A stretch of 64,000 nucleotides of DNA from Culex pipiens pallens (lineage: Eukaryota; Arthropoda; Insecta; Diptera; Culicidae): the NCBI RefSeq assembly GCF_016801865.2, contig NC_068939.1, forward strand, positions 146,020,105 to 146,084,104, written 5' to 3'. Position 1 is the stretch's first letter, and each line of letters opens with the position of its first letter. The notes beneath the pieces were generated by a model. It had not been told where the DNA came from and ran no database searches. It saw only the letters and a program-made list of their open reading frames with translations. Of the stretch, positions 45,601 through 56,130 are shown one piece after another. The position numbers and the translations under genes are program-made.

Positions 45601-48600
45601 GGGATTTTGGGAATCTGAGAATTTGTGAATATAGGAATCTGGATTTTTTTTAAATTTGGGAATTTAAGAATCTGGAATTTTATGAATTTAATAATAAGGT
45701 AATTTTAGGAGGGCACCTGGAATTTGGAGAAAAAAAATAATTTGAAAATAAGGGAGTTAAGGATTTTTAGAATCTGGTAATTCGGGAATAGAGGATTATA
45801 GGAATTTGGGAACTAGTGAATTTGAGATTTTTGGATTTTGCGAAAATGGGATTCAGAAATTTGGGTTCTTAAGATATTGAGAATCTGCGAATTTGCGATT
45901 TATGGAATTTGAAAATTTGGGTGTCTGAGAATTTGGAAACTTTGAAATTCGGAATATGGGAATTTGAGAATAAAGAAAAATTTGGAAATCTTGGAATTTT
46001 CGATTTAATAAATCAGGAAATTGGAGAATCTGAGAATCTGGACACTTGGGATTTCAGGAATCTGAGAATTTGGGACTTTGTAATTTTATTAATTTGAAAA
46101 CATGGCAATATGTTTTTTTTTTATTTCAATTTGAGAATTTGGTATTTCAGGAATTCAGGAATAAGAAAATTTGAGAAGGTAAACTGTAAATTTGAAAAAA
46201 AAAAATGAATTTGTAAATAAGGGATTTTGGGATTTTTAGAAAGTGGTAATTCGGGAATAAAGGATTTTGGGAATTTTGGAGCCTGTGAATCTGGGAATTT
46301 TTGATTTTGGGAAAATGGGATTTAGAAATTTGGGTACTTGAGATTTTGTGAATTTGCTATTTTAGGAGTTTGAAAATTTCGTCAAAGTCTGGAATTTGGA
46401 AACTAATTCGGAATTTAAGACTTGAGAATTTGAAGAAAATTAAGGAATTTGGGAATTTGGGAATCTGGGAATTTTAGAATCCATAGTTTTGATCCTTACC
46501 GTTGTTCTGCTGGCCCTGCATGTTCTGGGGAATGTGCCACTTAGCACCGCCGCCGCCACCACCTCCACCTCCACCGCCGCTCCCGCTAGGGTGTTGGGGC
46601 TGCATCTGGCCAGGCTGGGGGGAGTTTGGGTTGAAGCCGGGCGGGGTTTGCTGGCCGGGAAACCGCATCGCTGCCTGCTGCTTTGGCGTGAGAAGAGTGG
46701 AGGTATTCTTTGATTAGAAAGGTAGAGACCTAGTTTGTTTTGGTTTCGGGCGCCGGACACTTACATTTCCCATCATGTGTCGCATGGCGGCCGGAGGCAT
46801 CGCGAATCTTTGGAAGTTCTGGAACCGGGCCTGGTTGCCGCCCATGCCCATTCCGTTGCTGTTCGGACCGCCCGGTTGGCCCTGGGGAAAGTTCTGATGA
46901 CCGCCCGGGCCGCCCATGTAGCCGGGTGGCGCTCCGCCCATCTGGCCGCCCATTCGGTGCGGCGACGGACCGCCGGAACCGGGCGGCACGTTGCCCATAA
47001 AGTTAGCTGTGTTAAATTGATTGTTAACATTAGCATTGCTGGCCGAACTGGGACCGTTGGGCGAGCCGCGACTCGGTCCGGATGACTTTTGATGGCTCAA
47101 AAGGTTACGTAAATCTAAAGTGGGGTGATGGAGTTTAGCAATACGAAAGCCGGGAATACGGGGAAGGTTTTGTGTGTGGGGGTTGAGGGAAGAAAAGAAA
47201 AACACAACGAAAAAATATGTTATGAGAACTGAAATTGGTTAGACCACAACCAAATATATGTACAGATGAGTGTGTATGACCATGAGTTGAACAAAACTAA
47301 ACCATAACCAAACTCTGGAAAGTTGGATAACCGGCCGGCGCGAAACTCACCCATATTCTGAGGATGTGTCGAGGAGCTGACGTGCTGCTGAGGAGGCATT
47401 CCGTGCGGAGGTCCCATCGGAAACCGGCCAAAGTTACCGCCGGGACCGTTTTCCTGCTGGAAGGACCGTCCCATTGGGTGGTTTGGCGGGAAGGGACCGG
47501 CGACGCCGCCGTTTCCGTTGTACATTGGAGGTACGTTCGGGAAGCCACCGGGACCGTTGGCGTTGTTCGAAGTCATGCCGGGGCCGCCCGGCATTCCTGG
47601 CCTCAGCGGAGGTGTGATGTTTGGACTGGGCTGCTTAGAGCGGTTCTGGACGGGACCCGGACCGGGTGGCGGACCACCAGCACCACCGCCACCATTGCCT
47701 GCTGGACCTGGCGGCGGCGGGTAGACCTTGCCGTCCACCAGAATGGTACCGATGCGGGCAATGACTGAAAGCATAAACGTCGTTTTTATTTTAATCTCCA
47801 AACACGCACGCACCCACAAAAAAACTCACCATTTTGCAGCTCGGGCACGTTCGACAGAAACAGCTGCACCCGCACCGGTATCTCCGGGTTCGGAATATCC
47901 GCCCGCTGGCACTTGACCTTCTGCAGGTGCCTCGCCAGCGTCTTCTTGCTGTACAACACCGCACTATCGCTGCCCTTGTCCAGCGCGCACTGCACAAACT
48001 CGATGCAGTGATCCGTGTGGCCGGACAGCAACTGCAGCGCGTCCTTCTTCTCGTTCAACACCTGCAGTTTTGTGTCACAAACCTAAAAAAAATCATCCCC
48101 GACGATTAGTCCTTTGCTCTCGCAAACAAACCTCCCCCCCAAAACAGGCCACCCACCTGATTCAACCGGTAGACCAGCTGCTTGCCCCGCATATTAACCG
48201 CGTTCGTCAGCTTCACCACCAGGTCGGCGATCTCTTTGGACAGTTCCTTCTTCTTCTCGGTAATCAGCGCCTGCCGGTCGTCGATCACCTTCATCGCGCT
48301 CGACAGCAGCACCTTCTTGTAGCTGATCTCGCTGAGCAGGGCCTGCAGCGCGTTGCGCGTTTCGCTCGCGATCTCGTTCGCGAACTTGTACTTGTGGTCC
48401 CGGTGGTCGACGAGCTGGCAGTCGCGGCACGTCAGCCGGTCGCACGTTTCGCAGTAGAGGGACAGTTTTTCCTGAAAACAAAAAAAAGGAAGCTACTGTT
48501 AGAGATTCAATCGAATAACTGCGATGAGCAGCACTAACAACAACACGCAACAATGCACACGACAATTCGTGCATCGCGATTCATCTGCGAGGGGGAATTT

Positions 48601-51600
48601 TGGCTTCGAAATCGTGACGCGTGTGGAGGCGAGGGGGCATTTTTGCGGGAGCAGCCCGCACAACACAACAAACCGGCAGCGAGCATCGGGGAAAGCCCTC
48701 AAGCCGGCGCAAATCCGGTTGAATGCAATTTCCTTTGTTGTCACATTTTCCCCCGAAAACGTGTATACGCGAATCGGAACGAATCGCAATAACTAGGGTT
48801 GGCATTTCAGCTGTGGGAAGAGTTAAAAATTTCTAAAAGTTCGAAATTGTTTAAATATTTGTCAACGTACCCATCTACCTTCAATGTATGTGACATCGTT
48901 GGACCAGGTTAACACTGGAACGCCCAACGCATGTCCAACTTACACGGACGCCCAAGCCTCCCAAAAAAGGTGGAACGGTAACTTCAACTCGCTGGTTCTC
49001 GGGAATTACTCAACCAATCGGGACGAATCTTGTTTTCAGGTATTTGTTAGGATGTCTAGATGATCCTAGAACTTTGCAGAACACAATTTGATTGAATCTT
49101 TAATTTCTGCGACCGAAAACATCGTTCCAACTTTTTCAAAAAGACTGCCTCCGGGCAATTTTTGGCGAATTTTTTTTTACACGCGAAAAAAAAAGTTGGA
49201 ACGATGTTTTTGATCGCAAAAATTACAGATTTCATCAAATTAAGTTCTGCAAAGTTCTAGAATCATCTAGACATCCTAACAAATCACTGGAAAGAAGAAT
49301 CATCTTGATTGGTTGAGACATGCCCGAGAACCATTGAGTTGAAGTTACCGTTCCAACTTTTTTTGAGCCTTGGGCGTTGGAATGTTAAAGAATAATAGAA
49401 TAAGGCCATTATCACGGCTGTGGTACAAGTCAAATTTAATATCTATGCATCATGCGGTGATTTATGCCTACAAATTCTAAAATAAACATATTTGAAAAAT
49501 GTCGAAGTTCATCTATTTACACTCGATTTGTATCTACCGTACATCCTAACCAAAAATCATGATTTTCTGGGTTCATTATGTTTCATATTCAAACAATGTA
49601 AATCGGACCATTAGTTGCTGAGCAATTCTCTGAGATTTCGGTCATTCGATTTTTTTTTTGTATTTTTTAATCCGACTGAAACTTTTTTGGTGCCTGTGGT
49701 ACGCCCAAAGAAGCCATTTTGCATCATTATTTTGTCCATAGAATTTTCCATACAAATTTGGCAGCTGGCCATACAAAAATGTTGTATGAAAATTCAAAAA
49801 TCTGTATCTTTTGTCGGAATTTTTGATCGATTTGGTGTCTTTGGCAAAGTTGTAGGTATGGATATGGATTACACTGGAAAAAAATGATACACGGTAAAAA
49901 AAATGGTGATTTTTTATTTAACTGCCAACTTTTTAGAAATGTCCAGGTTGTGCAAAAAATCTTTGAGCGAATTATGAATTTTTGAATCAATACTGATTTT
50001 TTAAAAAAATTGAAAAATTGGTCGCAAAAATTTTTCATTTTAATTTTTCGATGTAAAATCAAATTTGAAATCAAAAAGTACTTAAGTGAAATTTTGATAA
50101 AGTGCACCGTTTTCATGTAATATCAATTTTTAGGTGACTTTTTTGAAAAAAAGTCGAAGTTTTTCATTTTTTTAAATTAGTGCACATGTTTGCCCACTAT
50201 TGAAAAAAATATTTTTGAAAATCTGAGAATATTCTCTATATTTTGCACTTTTGAACTTTGTTGATACGACCCTTAGTTGCTGAGATATTGCCATGCAAAG
50301 GTTTTAAAACGGGACAATTGATGTTTTCTAAGGCCCACCCAAACAACACACCATTTTCTAATGTCGATATCTCAGCAACTAATGGTCCGATTTTCACTGT
50401 AAAAATATGAAACATTCGTGAAATTTTCCGATCTTTTGGAAAAAATTATTTTCAATTTTTTTAAACCAAGACTAACATTTCAAAAGGGCCAAACACTCAA
50501 TATTACGCCCTTTTAAAATGTTTGTCTTGGTTTAAAAAATTGAAAATATTTTTTTCGAAAAGATCGGAAAATTTCACGAATGTTTCATATTATAACATTG
50601 AAAATCGGACCATAAGTTGCTGAGATATCGACATTAGAAAATGGTGTGTTGTTTGGGTGGGACTTAGAAAACATCAATTTTCCTGTTTTAAACCTTTGCA
50701 TGGCAATATCTCAGCAACGAAGGGTCGTTTCAACAAAGTTTAAAAATGCAAAATATAGAAAATTTTCTCAGCTCTTCAAAAATATTTTTGAATAACATGT
50801 GCACTAATTTTTAAAAACGAAAAAAAAGTTACCTAAAAATGGCTATAACTTGAAAATGGTGCACTTTATCAAAAATTCACTTGAGTACTTTTTGATTGCA
50901 AAATTGATTTTACATCGAAAAATGAAGTTGAAAAAATTTTGCGACCAATATTTCGATTTTTTGAAAAAAAAAAATGTATTCATTCAAAAATTCATAACTC
51001 GCTCAAAGATTTTTTGCACAACCTGGAAATGTCTGAAAAGTTGGCATTTGATGTAAAACATATAAAAAAAAATAATAAAAATATTGTTTTTTGCAAATTA
51101 AGTTTTAGTGATAAAAAGTTAAATAAAAAATAACCAACAATGTTTTTACCGTGTATAATTTTTTCCAGTGTAGTACTTACCTACAACTTTGCCGAAGACA
51201 CCAAATCGATGAAAAAAATCCTTCAAAAGATACAGAACTTTGAATTTTCATACATCATTTTTGTATGGACAGCTGCCAAATTTGTATGGAAAATTATATG
51301 GACAAAATAATGATGCAAAATGGCTTCTTTGGGCAGACCGAAGGCACTAGAGCGTCCAATTTCCCGTCCCGGGAAAAAATTTCCCGGGATTTCCCGAAAA
51401 AAATATTTCCCGTTTCCCGGGAAATTTGTAGATTTCCCGGGAAATCCCGAAATTTAAGCGGAAGTATACATTTTCTTAAATTTTTGGAACTATTTTTAAA
51501 ATGCTCTGGAAAAATAATAAATGAACAAACTCAACATGATTTTGTTCAATTAAATGTATTGTTTGGTTTATATATAATTAATCAGATTATCAGAAATTAT

Positions 51601-54600
51601 GATATCAGAATTATTTCTGATAATATTAATTTTTGAAGCAGCTGGGAATAGATCTTGCTTAATGAGTATTAAATTATTACAATTAGGTAAGCTTTTAACA
51701 GATTGATGTTATTTCATCAAAACAATATTAGCTCCTACCTCCAAATTAAAATTGAGATTTCATGATCAAATGAGATGAAAATCGAATTTGTGCAACAAGA
51801 ATTATTTCAATTGGTTGAATACCTAGTACTAAAGAAATTACAATTTGAAGTAAAAGAATTATGGGGCACTGGTGCAACTACAGGTGTTAGAGGGTTTAAT
51901 GTGAAAAAATAGAAGACTTTTTGTGGAATGATGTTAATTTATCGTATAATTTAAATCATGTTGCATACACATTGCAAAAACATTGAAAAATTAGTTTCTA
52001 TTGTTTGTTCTCAAAATATGCAAAAATATATTCAAAGCTTGCTTCAAATATTTGAAAACATTGGGTTGTTTGGAGTAAAACCAACTCTAAAAAGCTTTAC
52101 CTTTTGTTCAAGAGCTGAAACCAGTATTTGTCATGAAAAACATAATTTTTGTATGTTTTTTTCTCATTTCAATAAGTTGGTCACATAGGCAAGTTTAAAA
52201 TTTCTAATTAAAAATACCAAAATACATTTTCTTGTAGTTGAATGATTTTTCACATGCAGTCAAGCTGTTTATTGATCTTCACACTTATTTAAACCATTAA
52301 TGTTGATGTGTTATGCAATTTTATTGCATAATATTAATTAAAACCAAGATCATAACAATTTTCAATAAATTTAAAATTTCCCGGGAATTCCCGGGAAATT
52401 GGCGTTTCCCGGGAAATTTTTAACCTCGGGAAATTGGACGCTCTAGAAGGCACCGAAAAAGTTTCAGTCGGATTAAAAAATACAATAAAAACGTTACTTA
52501 ATCCATCTTGAGGTGGTTGGTGCCTTCCTCACACTCATAAAGTAAAGACACTACACATCCTCAAAAAAGTGTATAAATAACACTTATTTTTTTATCAAAT
52601 TGTCTGAGATCTGGCCTCAAAAAAAGTGTATCAAAAACACTAAAGTACTTATAACATTTGATAGGGTTGTCAGATCTTCAATCTTTTGGGCTTGTTGGAA
52701 AGGTCTTTTGATTGCCTATCTAACGATGGGTTCCATAATAGATCCGGACAATTTTTTATCAAAATATTTTAGATCCGGCTTTAAAAAAGTCTATAAATAA
52801 CACTTTAGTGCTTTAATGCGTTGGAAAGGTCTTTCAAATACCTTTCTAATAATATATAGCATGACGGGTTTTCTTACAAAAACCACCCTTTTTTACAATC
52901 TTCCAAAGTTTAGCTAAAATCGTTTTTTAGCATATCTTTTGAAGTACTTTTCTAAACTTCATAATATTAACTAGGGTCTTGTGAGACCCCAAGACGGATC
53001 GAATGAGACCAAAACGGTTTAAATCGGTTTAGCCAGTCCGGAGATAATCGAGTGCACGTTTTTCGGTGCACGGACTCACATCCAGACACACGCACAGACA
53101 TTTGTTCAAAATTTGATTCTGAGTCGATAGGTATACGTGAAGTTGGGTCTGCGAGGTCAAATAAAGAAGTTCACTTTTCAAGTGATTTTAAAGCCTTTCC
53201 TCATTGAGGTGGGGAAGGCAAAAATCGAATGACCGAAATCTGAGAGAACTGCTCTATTGCATTGTTATTTTCCTCATCATTTTTCAATCAGCTCAGTTCA
53301 CGAGCAGCATTCGGTAGCTGGACTACGTTTTCTCAGCCAAGTTACCGAACACTCTATCTTCAATTCACACATTTTGGGGAGTAATTTGGCGAATAGATTG
53401 CAAAATCCTCAAAAAAATATAAAAGCCATTTTTTCGACTTTACACAAAATTATTCCTTTGCCATTTTTTTATTAAAAATAATATTTCTATTATAGCTACA
53501 ATAGCTTCTGAAACAAATTTGACCTCAATGACAATGTCAATCAGATGTACCGTTCAGATTTTAGAAAACTTGCTTTTTTACATTTCTTACTTAAGAAAAG
53601 TATAGGATTTGTTTCTGGATTTGACAGTACGCTATCCGAATATTTTCAAAAAGCTTGAAGAATTGAAAAGAGAACGGTCACCCACTGTCACTTTAAGACT
53701 TCCATTGAACATTCATATATTTAATATTAAAGTAAATAATCACACCTCTACCCTACAGAACCAGACAAAAACCATTGGTAGATACTCAAAAAGCATTTTT
53801 CAAGCACTCTAAGGCAGCAGGGAATTGCGCACCGCACAGAAACAAACAGTATGAGTGGAGAAAACCACCAAAACCGCGGCAGCCCGACCACTCGTCTGTC
53901 ATTTGGCTGGCTGGCTGGCTATGAATGACCAGCCACGTCGTGCCGTCGTCGATCATCCACCAAAACCGCAGCAAAAGAGATTTTACCGTCGAAGAATTTT
54001 TAAATCTGTTGAAAATGAGGATATTTTCTTGTTCAGATTCGCTGCGCTTCATTTGCTGCGGTTTTATTGCCGGCGACGGAATTCATAACTCAAAACGCCA
54101 GCCAAGGTCCTAGCATCCTTTTGGGGTAATCTTCACCAACGTGCAACATCTCACGAATCGCCCCTGCTAATCGCACGTTCCATCGCAACTCAGATTGTGC
54201 CTCGGATTAGAAACATCGGCCCGGGGGCACGTTCCGTCTGTCGCCGCCCGTTATGACGACCGAGATGAGGGTGTGCAAAAATTAAACAAAATTATTTGCC
54301 CCCCACGTCCACCGCATCCAATCTCGCTCACTCTGTTTTTGGAAAGCCGTGAAAAATCACGTCTTGGTCATGAACAATCAAAAAACGAACCTGCGAGTGG
54401 ATGTGACACATGATGCTCTTGCCGGGCAGGCCACTACTGCCGGGCGCTTCGCTCGTGGCCGCCTCCTTCGGCTTGATCGTGTGCTCCTTGGTGATCTTGA
54501 GCCGCTGGTGCGCCTGCACGCAGCTATCACAGATGAATTCGGCGCACTCGACGCACCAGGAGGTCGCGATCGCGTCGTCGCTGCAGCTGCTGCACTTGAT

Positions 54601-54891
54601 CATGTCCTTGGTGGACTCGACGCTGCCCGGGTTGTCGTCGGCGCTGTTCTCCTCCAGGAACACGTTGTTGATGATAAACTCCTGCCGGGACTCCATCTTG
54701 CACACCGGACAGTACAGCAGCGCCGCGTTGTGGGGCAGGTCGGCGAACTTGAGCTTCTGGCAGGCGTCGCAGGCCACGTGCAAACACTCGAGCAGCTTGG
54801 GGTGGTCCGACGGGGTGAGCAGCTGCTGGCACCAGACGCACTTGGTCGGCACCGGACTTTCCGTGGTGGCATTTGTCTCCGGGGCGTCACC
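36542..54891 (-). CDS. bon: Bonus/TIF1-family transcriptional cofactor (TRIM24/TRIM33 type), 11 coding exons, first exon not found
   Basis: This is the overall span of a nuclear chromatin cofactor and likely E3 SUMO/ubiquitin ligase of the TIF1 family. The exons are 54891-54391, 48471-48157, 48082-47830, 47764-47351, 47114-46765, 46680-46500, 42420-42083, 42013-41554, 41489-41333, 41241-41118 and 36694-36542. All introns are GT-AG, phases match at every junction, and the sum is 3246 nt (1081 residues plus TAA). Domain order, counted from the first residue seen: RING about 18-64, B-box 1 about 100-137, B-box 2 about 162-197, coiled coil to about 300, LRNLL at 496-500, Gly/Pro/Met- and Gln-rich linker to about 785, PHD 886-929, bromodomain about 945-1055. 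Fly Bonus has the same order and a similar length (about 1.1 kb of residues, from family knowledge). Exon 54891 opens in phase 0 with no initiator Met, so at least one upstream exon is missing from this model. Confidence 0.93.
37161..37805. mobile_element. pogo-like MITE, CAGTCATCCCACATATTCGG ends
   Basis: Perfect 23-bp terminal inverted repeat, TA at 37159-37160 and 37806-37807, 645 bp, in the last bon intron. No transposase. Confidence 0.88.
38905..39160. repeat. Left-end fragment of the CCTTCCTCAC repeat family
   Basis: CCACCTTTTGGTGGTTGATG, CCTTCCTCAC and several ATCAGATCTTCGATGTTTT-type units match the left part of 52498-53218. It stops where the foldback at 39163 begins. Confidence 0.6.
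39163..40024. mobile_element. Foldback element with AATAGTAGTTTATGCAAC ends
   Basis: Two inverted arms of about 430 bp meet at 39594-39600. Each arm contains smaller palindromes built from GTGCTGAAAAGT/ACTTTTCAGCAC and the phrase TCCAACGAGGTTCACCGAG. It lies in the last bon intron. Confidence 0.85.
40031..40250. repeat. Single-arm fragment of the long foldback family
   Basis: The sequence begins GAGCAGTTCT and follows the outer arm (TTTTTAATCCGACTGAAAC, then GGTGCCTTCG), then diverges after CTTCGGCAAAGTTG. It abuts the foldback element ending at 40024. Confidence 0.7.
41118..41241 (-). CDS. bon: bon exon: bromodomain middle
   Basis: The acceptor is TTTTGCAG and the donor TACCAG|GTGTGT. It encodes NPISLIMIRDKLEMSNSDHY, then VKRLFNNVYLFYQ, helices A-B of the bromodomain. 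Phase 2 in, phase 0 out. Confidence 0.94.
41333..41489 (-). CDS. bon: bon exon: bromodomain N-terminal part
   Basis: The acceptor is TTCCCCAG and the donor GTGCAA|GTGAGT. It encodes EPLGEKRNVGISPLELKIL, then LELFCQYETSMPFRHLEP and AYYDIVC. This is helix Z and the ZA loop of the TIF1-type bromodomain. Confidence 0.94.
41554..42013 (-). CDS. bon: bon exon: PHD finger
   Basis: The acceptor is CACCAATAG and the donor CCACCGG|GTAAGA. A Ser/Ala-rich stretch precedes a C4HC3 PHD finger: WCAVCMDGGELMCCDKCPKV, then FHQTCHIP and WQCLLC. PHD fingers of this group bind the unmodified histone H3 tail (family knowledge). Confidence 0.95.
42083..42420 (-). CDS. bon: bon exon: polyglutamine linker
   Basis: The acceptor is ATCTTCAG and the donor AATGAG|GTAGGG. 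It starts GFGSPSGLHLFGNGPNESF, runs through a Gly/Ser patch and reaches a Gln/His-rich tract built of CAG/CAA codons. It ends NVSSTNPKTPSPSTNE. The repeat tract is a likely site of length polymorphism. Confidence 0.92.
42513..42592. repeat. Hairpin with 20-bp arms in a bon intron
   Basis: CCTCTGTGTTCTCTTATGCT and its near-complement ending AACACAGAGG are separated by about 20 bp. Small MITE or foldback remnant. Confidence 0.6.
44005..44370. mobile_element. MITE with CACTGCCGTTCYACGCATAA ends
   Basis: 30-bp terminal inverted repeat with one mismatch; two inner copies of the ACGCATAATTGTYCCA motif (44097, 44246) in inverted orientation. 366 bp, in a bon intron directly before the satellite. 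Confidence 0.85.
44400..46480. repeat. 2-kb degenerate GGGAATTTG satellite in a bon intron
   Basis: Loose repeats of GGAATTTGGGAATCTGGGA-like units with scattered changes run from the end of the CACTGCC MITE to 20 bp inside the donor of the 46500 exon. Strong purine bias on the plus strand. Confidence 0.85.
46500..46680 (-). CDS. bon: bon exon: Gln/Gly-rich linker with NAGNAG acceptor
   Basis: It encodes QQAAMRFPGQQTPPGFNPN, a poly-Gly run and KWHIPQNMQGQQNN. The donor is AACAACG|GTAAGG. The acceptor region reads AAAGCAGCAGGC, so the exon can start at 46680 or 46677 (one Gln more or less) without changing frame. The intron downstream (lower coordinates) begins directly with the degenerate GGGAATTTG satellite. 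Confidence 0.88.
46765..47114 (-). CDS. bon: bon exon: LxxLL nuclear-receptor box and Gly/Met-rich linker
   Basis: The acceptor is CACTTTAG and the donor GGAAAT|GTAAGT. The first residues are DLRNLLSHQKSSG, a clear LxxLL motif (LRNLL), the kind used by TIF1 proteins to contact nuclear receptors. A Gly/Met/Pro-rich linker ending near MPPAAMRHMMGN follows. Confidence 0.92.
47351..47764 (-). CDS. bon: bon exon: Pro/Gly-rich linker
   Basis: The acceptor is GCTTTCAG and the donor ATATGG|GTGAGT. It starts VIARIGTILVDGKVYPPPPG and continues as a Pro/Gly/Asn/Met-rich, probably disordered linker with repeated PPG, GPGG and NGPGG motifs. Phase 1 in, phase 1 out. Confidence 0.92.
47830..48082 (-). CDS. 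bon: bon exon: coiled-coil region
   Basis: The acceptor is TTTTTTAG and the donor AAAATG|GTGAGT. It encodes 84 residues plus one base, starting VCDTKLQVLNEKKDALQLLS. It includes a conserved-looking TIF1 segment (HTDHCIEFVQCALDKGSDSA, then YSKKTLARHLQ) that links the coiled coil to the central linker. Confidence 0.93.
48157..48471 (-). CDS. bon: bon exon: rest of B-box 2 and start of coiled coil
   Basis: The acceptor is TTTTCAG and the donor AATCAG|GTGGGT. It opens with EKLSLYCETCDRLTCRDC, completing the B-box 2 begun in the previous exon, then H-DH ligands. A charged helical stretch follows (SAMKVIDDRQALITEKKKEL), typical of the TRIM coiled coil used for dimerisation. Phase 0 at both ends. 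Confidence 0.94.
48909..49387. mobile_element. Foldback MITE with TTAACAYTSSAACGCCCAA ends
   Basis: Arms of about 230 bp meet near 49165. Landmarks AGGATGTCTAGATGATCCTA and GTTGGAACGATGTTTT occur on both arms. It lies in a bon intron. Confidence 0.8.
51348..52445. mobile_element. hAT-like non-autonomous transposon nested in foldback copy 3
   Basis: A perfect 19-bp terminal inverted repeat TAGAGCGTCCAATTTCCCG is followed on both sides by repeated TTTCCCGGGA motifs. An exact 8-bp duplication GAAGGCAC flanks it (51340-51347 and 52446-52453), the hAT target size. 1098 bp, no transposase ORF. Confidence 0.92.
52498..53218. mobile_element. Repeat with CCTTCCTCAC ... GTGGGGAAGG ends, nested in foldback copy 3
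   Basis: Starts near CCATCTTGAGGTGGTTGGTG and ends CATTGAGGTGGGGAAGGCAA. The right part carries GGACTCACATCCAGACACAC, then ATTTGATTCTGAGTCGATAG, a phrase I associate with a common mosquito repeat (memory, not searched). A left-end relative is at 38905-39160. Confidence 0.6.
54391..54891 (-). CDS. bon: bon exon: RING finger and B-box 1, first half of B-box 2
   Basis: The acceptor is TTCGCAG at 54892 and the donor is CGCAG|GTTCGT. The exon encodes 167 residues. It carries a C3HC4-like RING (CVWC, then CLHVACDAC, then CPVC) and a B-box 1 (CSSC ... CVEC ... CDSC ... H). It ends inside B-box 2 at CHIHSQ, and the next exon completes that finger. There is no ATG in frame before the RING, so translation must start in an upstream exon. 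Confidence 0.93.
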
Positions 54892-55796
54892 CTGCGAATG
54901 GAAAACGGAAAGGAAAGAAAGTGTAAGTTAAAATTCAGCTGGATTTCTTTTTTCGGTCAAGTTGGAGGTCGAATAGAAGAGGTCAAACGTGTGTGTCATT
55001 CGCAATTTCAAATTCATTTTTTTAGGTTCGGGACGGGTAATTTGAAATTCAAACCTCCTCCTGGATGGAATTTCTAACGAGCGTATAAAATTTGCAATAG
55101 GACGAGAAGTTTCTGCATACATTTGCCGTGGCTCGGGGCAGGGCTTCTGCAGTAACATAGCAAAGTCTACTTTGTAAACTTTCCTTATTGACAGTAAACT
55201 GTTTGGAGCTGAATAAAGCGAACAAGTTCGTAACCCATTAAAGGAGTAAACAAAGAAGTGTTTGAGCACCATTCGACGAGTAAATATTTTTGGAAACATT
55301 CAAAGGCATTTGGAACGTCAACACATAGTGTAGTTTAATCTAAATATAGTGCCAAAGTAAACCAACCATATCGCAGATATTTCCGAAACATTTTATACAA
55401 AATCATTTTATTTTTCTATTGCAAGTTGTTTTGTTTCGCTGATGCTGCACTTGTTTAAGGGGGTAAGGGAAAATCTCCACGGTATCCCCGATGAGCCAGC
55501 AATTGCTTTGGAAGCACATATAAACAATAAAAAAATATGTACAGTGTTTTATTTATAGTATTTGAGAACAAACATTTCAAAAATGTTACAAAAATTAACC
55601 GTTTGAGCACATTTAAATTTAAGTCCAGATAACACATTGTGAATCGCATCGTAGTGGTTATTTCACTTGATCGAAATATTACGATCGTAATTTCTCAGTG
55701 GTTATTACGATCGTAATTTCTCAGCGATCAAAAAGAATCTCGAAGTCTGTTAAATGCCTAATTTAAAATAAAAAACAAAGATTTTAATATTTAAAA

Positions 55797-56130
55797 AAAA
55801 TCAAATTATTTGCTCTACTGCATTGCCTTTGCGTTCTCGGTTTGCGAGATTCCTACTCGAAACTAGGTGTCCGAAAGTTTGATTGTTGAGGCAATTGCTT
55901 CCATCCACCCCGGGATTCGAACTGACGACCTTTGGATTGTTAGTGAACTGCCTACCAGCGACTCCACCGAAGCAGGACCCAGGGAGACGACTCCTGCACC
56001 TGGACTGAGCTAACGACCTAACCTCAAGGTAAGACCGGGTTCAACATTTACTTCCACGTCCGATGGAAGGCGTGATCATACAAATCTCGTCTCGAAAAAT
56101 GCCACCGGGACCAACTGGGTGAGAGGCAAC
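55797..56130 (-). repeat. Second copy of the Twin-like SINE
   Basis: It is about 330 bp, closely similar to 18057-18435 in the same orientation, with small deletions in the tRNA-like regions (GGATTGTTAGTGAACTGCC; first B-box part missing). Confidence 0.7.

Larger units (their letters stand above)
49620..53254. mobile_element. Long palindromic foldback element, copy 3, with two nested insertions
   Basis: The left arm and centre (about 50490) are intact. The right terminal part is interrupted by a hAT-like element at 51348-52445 and a second repeat at about 52498-53218, after which the family end (ATCGAATGACC ... AGAGAACTGCTC) resumes. The left flank (49580-49620, ATCGGACCATTAGTTGCTGAG) is itself a piece of the family's interior, so this copy arose by recombination or insertion into a relative; no target duplication matches. 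It lies in a bon intron. Confidence 0.85.

Noticed and set aside
54349..55077. 242-residue plus-strand ORF over the RING exon
   Set aside because: Antisense shadow of the GC-rich RING/B-box exon, which has clear domain motifs on the minus strand.
54928..55299. 123-residue minus-strand ORF just upstream of the RING exon as bon first exon
   Set aside because: No donor in the right phase joins it to 54891 and its sequence does not resemble a TIF1 N-terminus.
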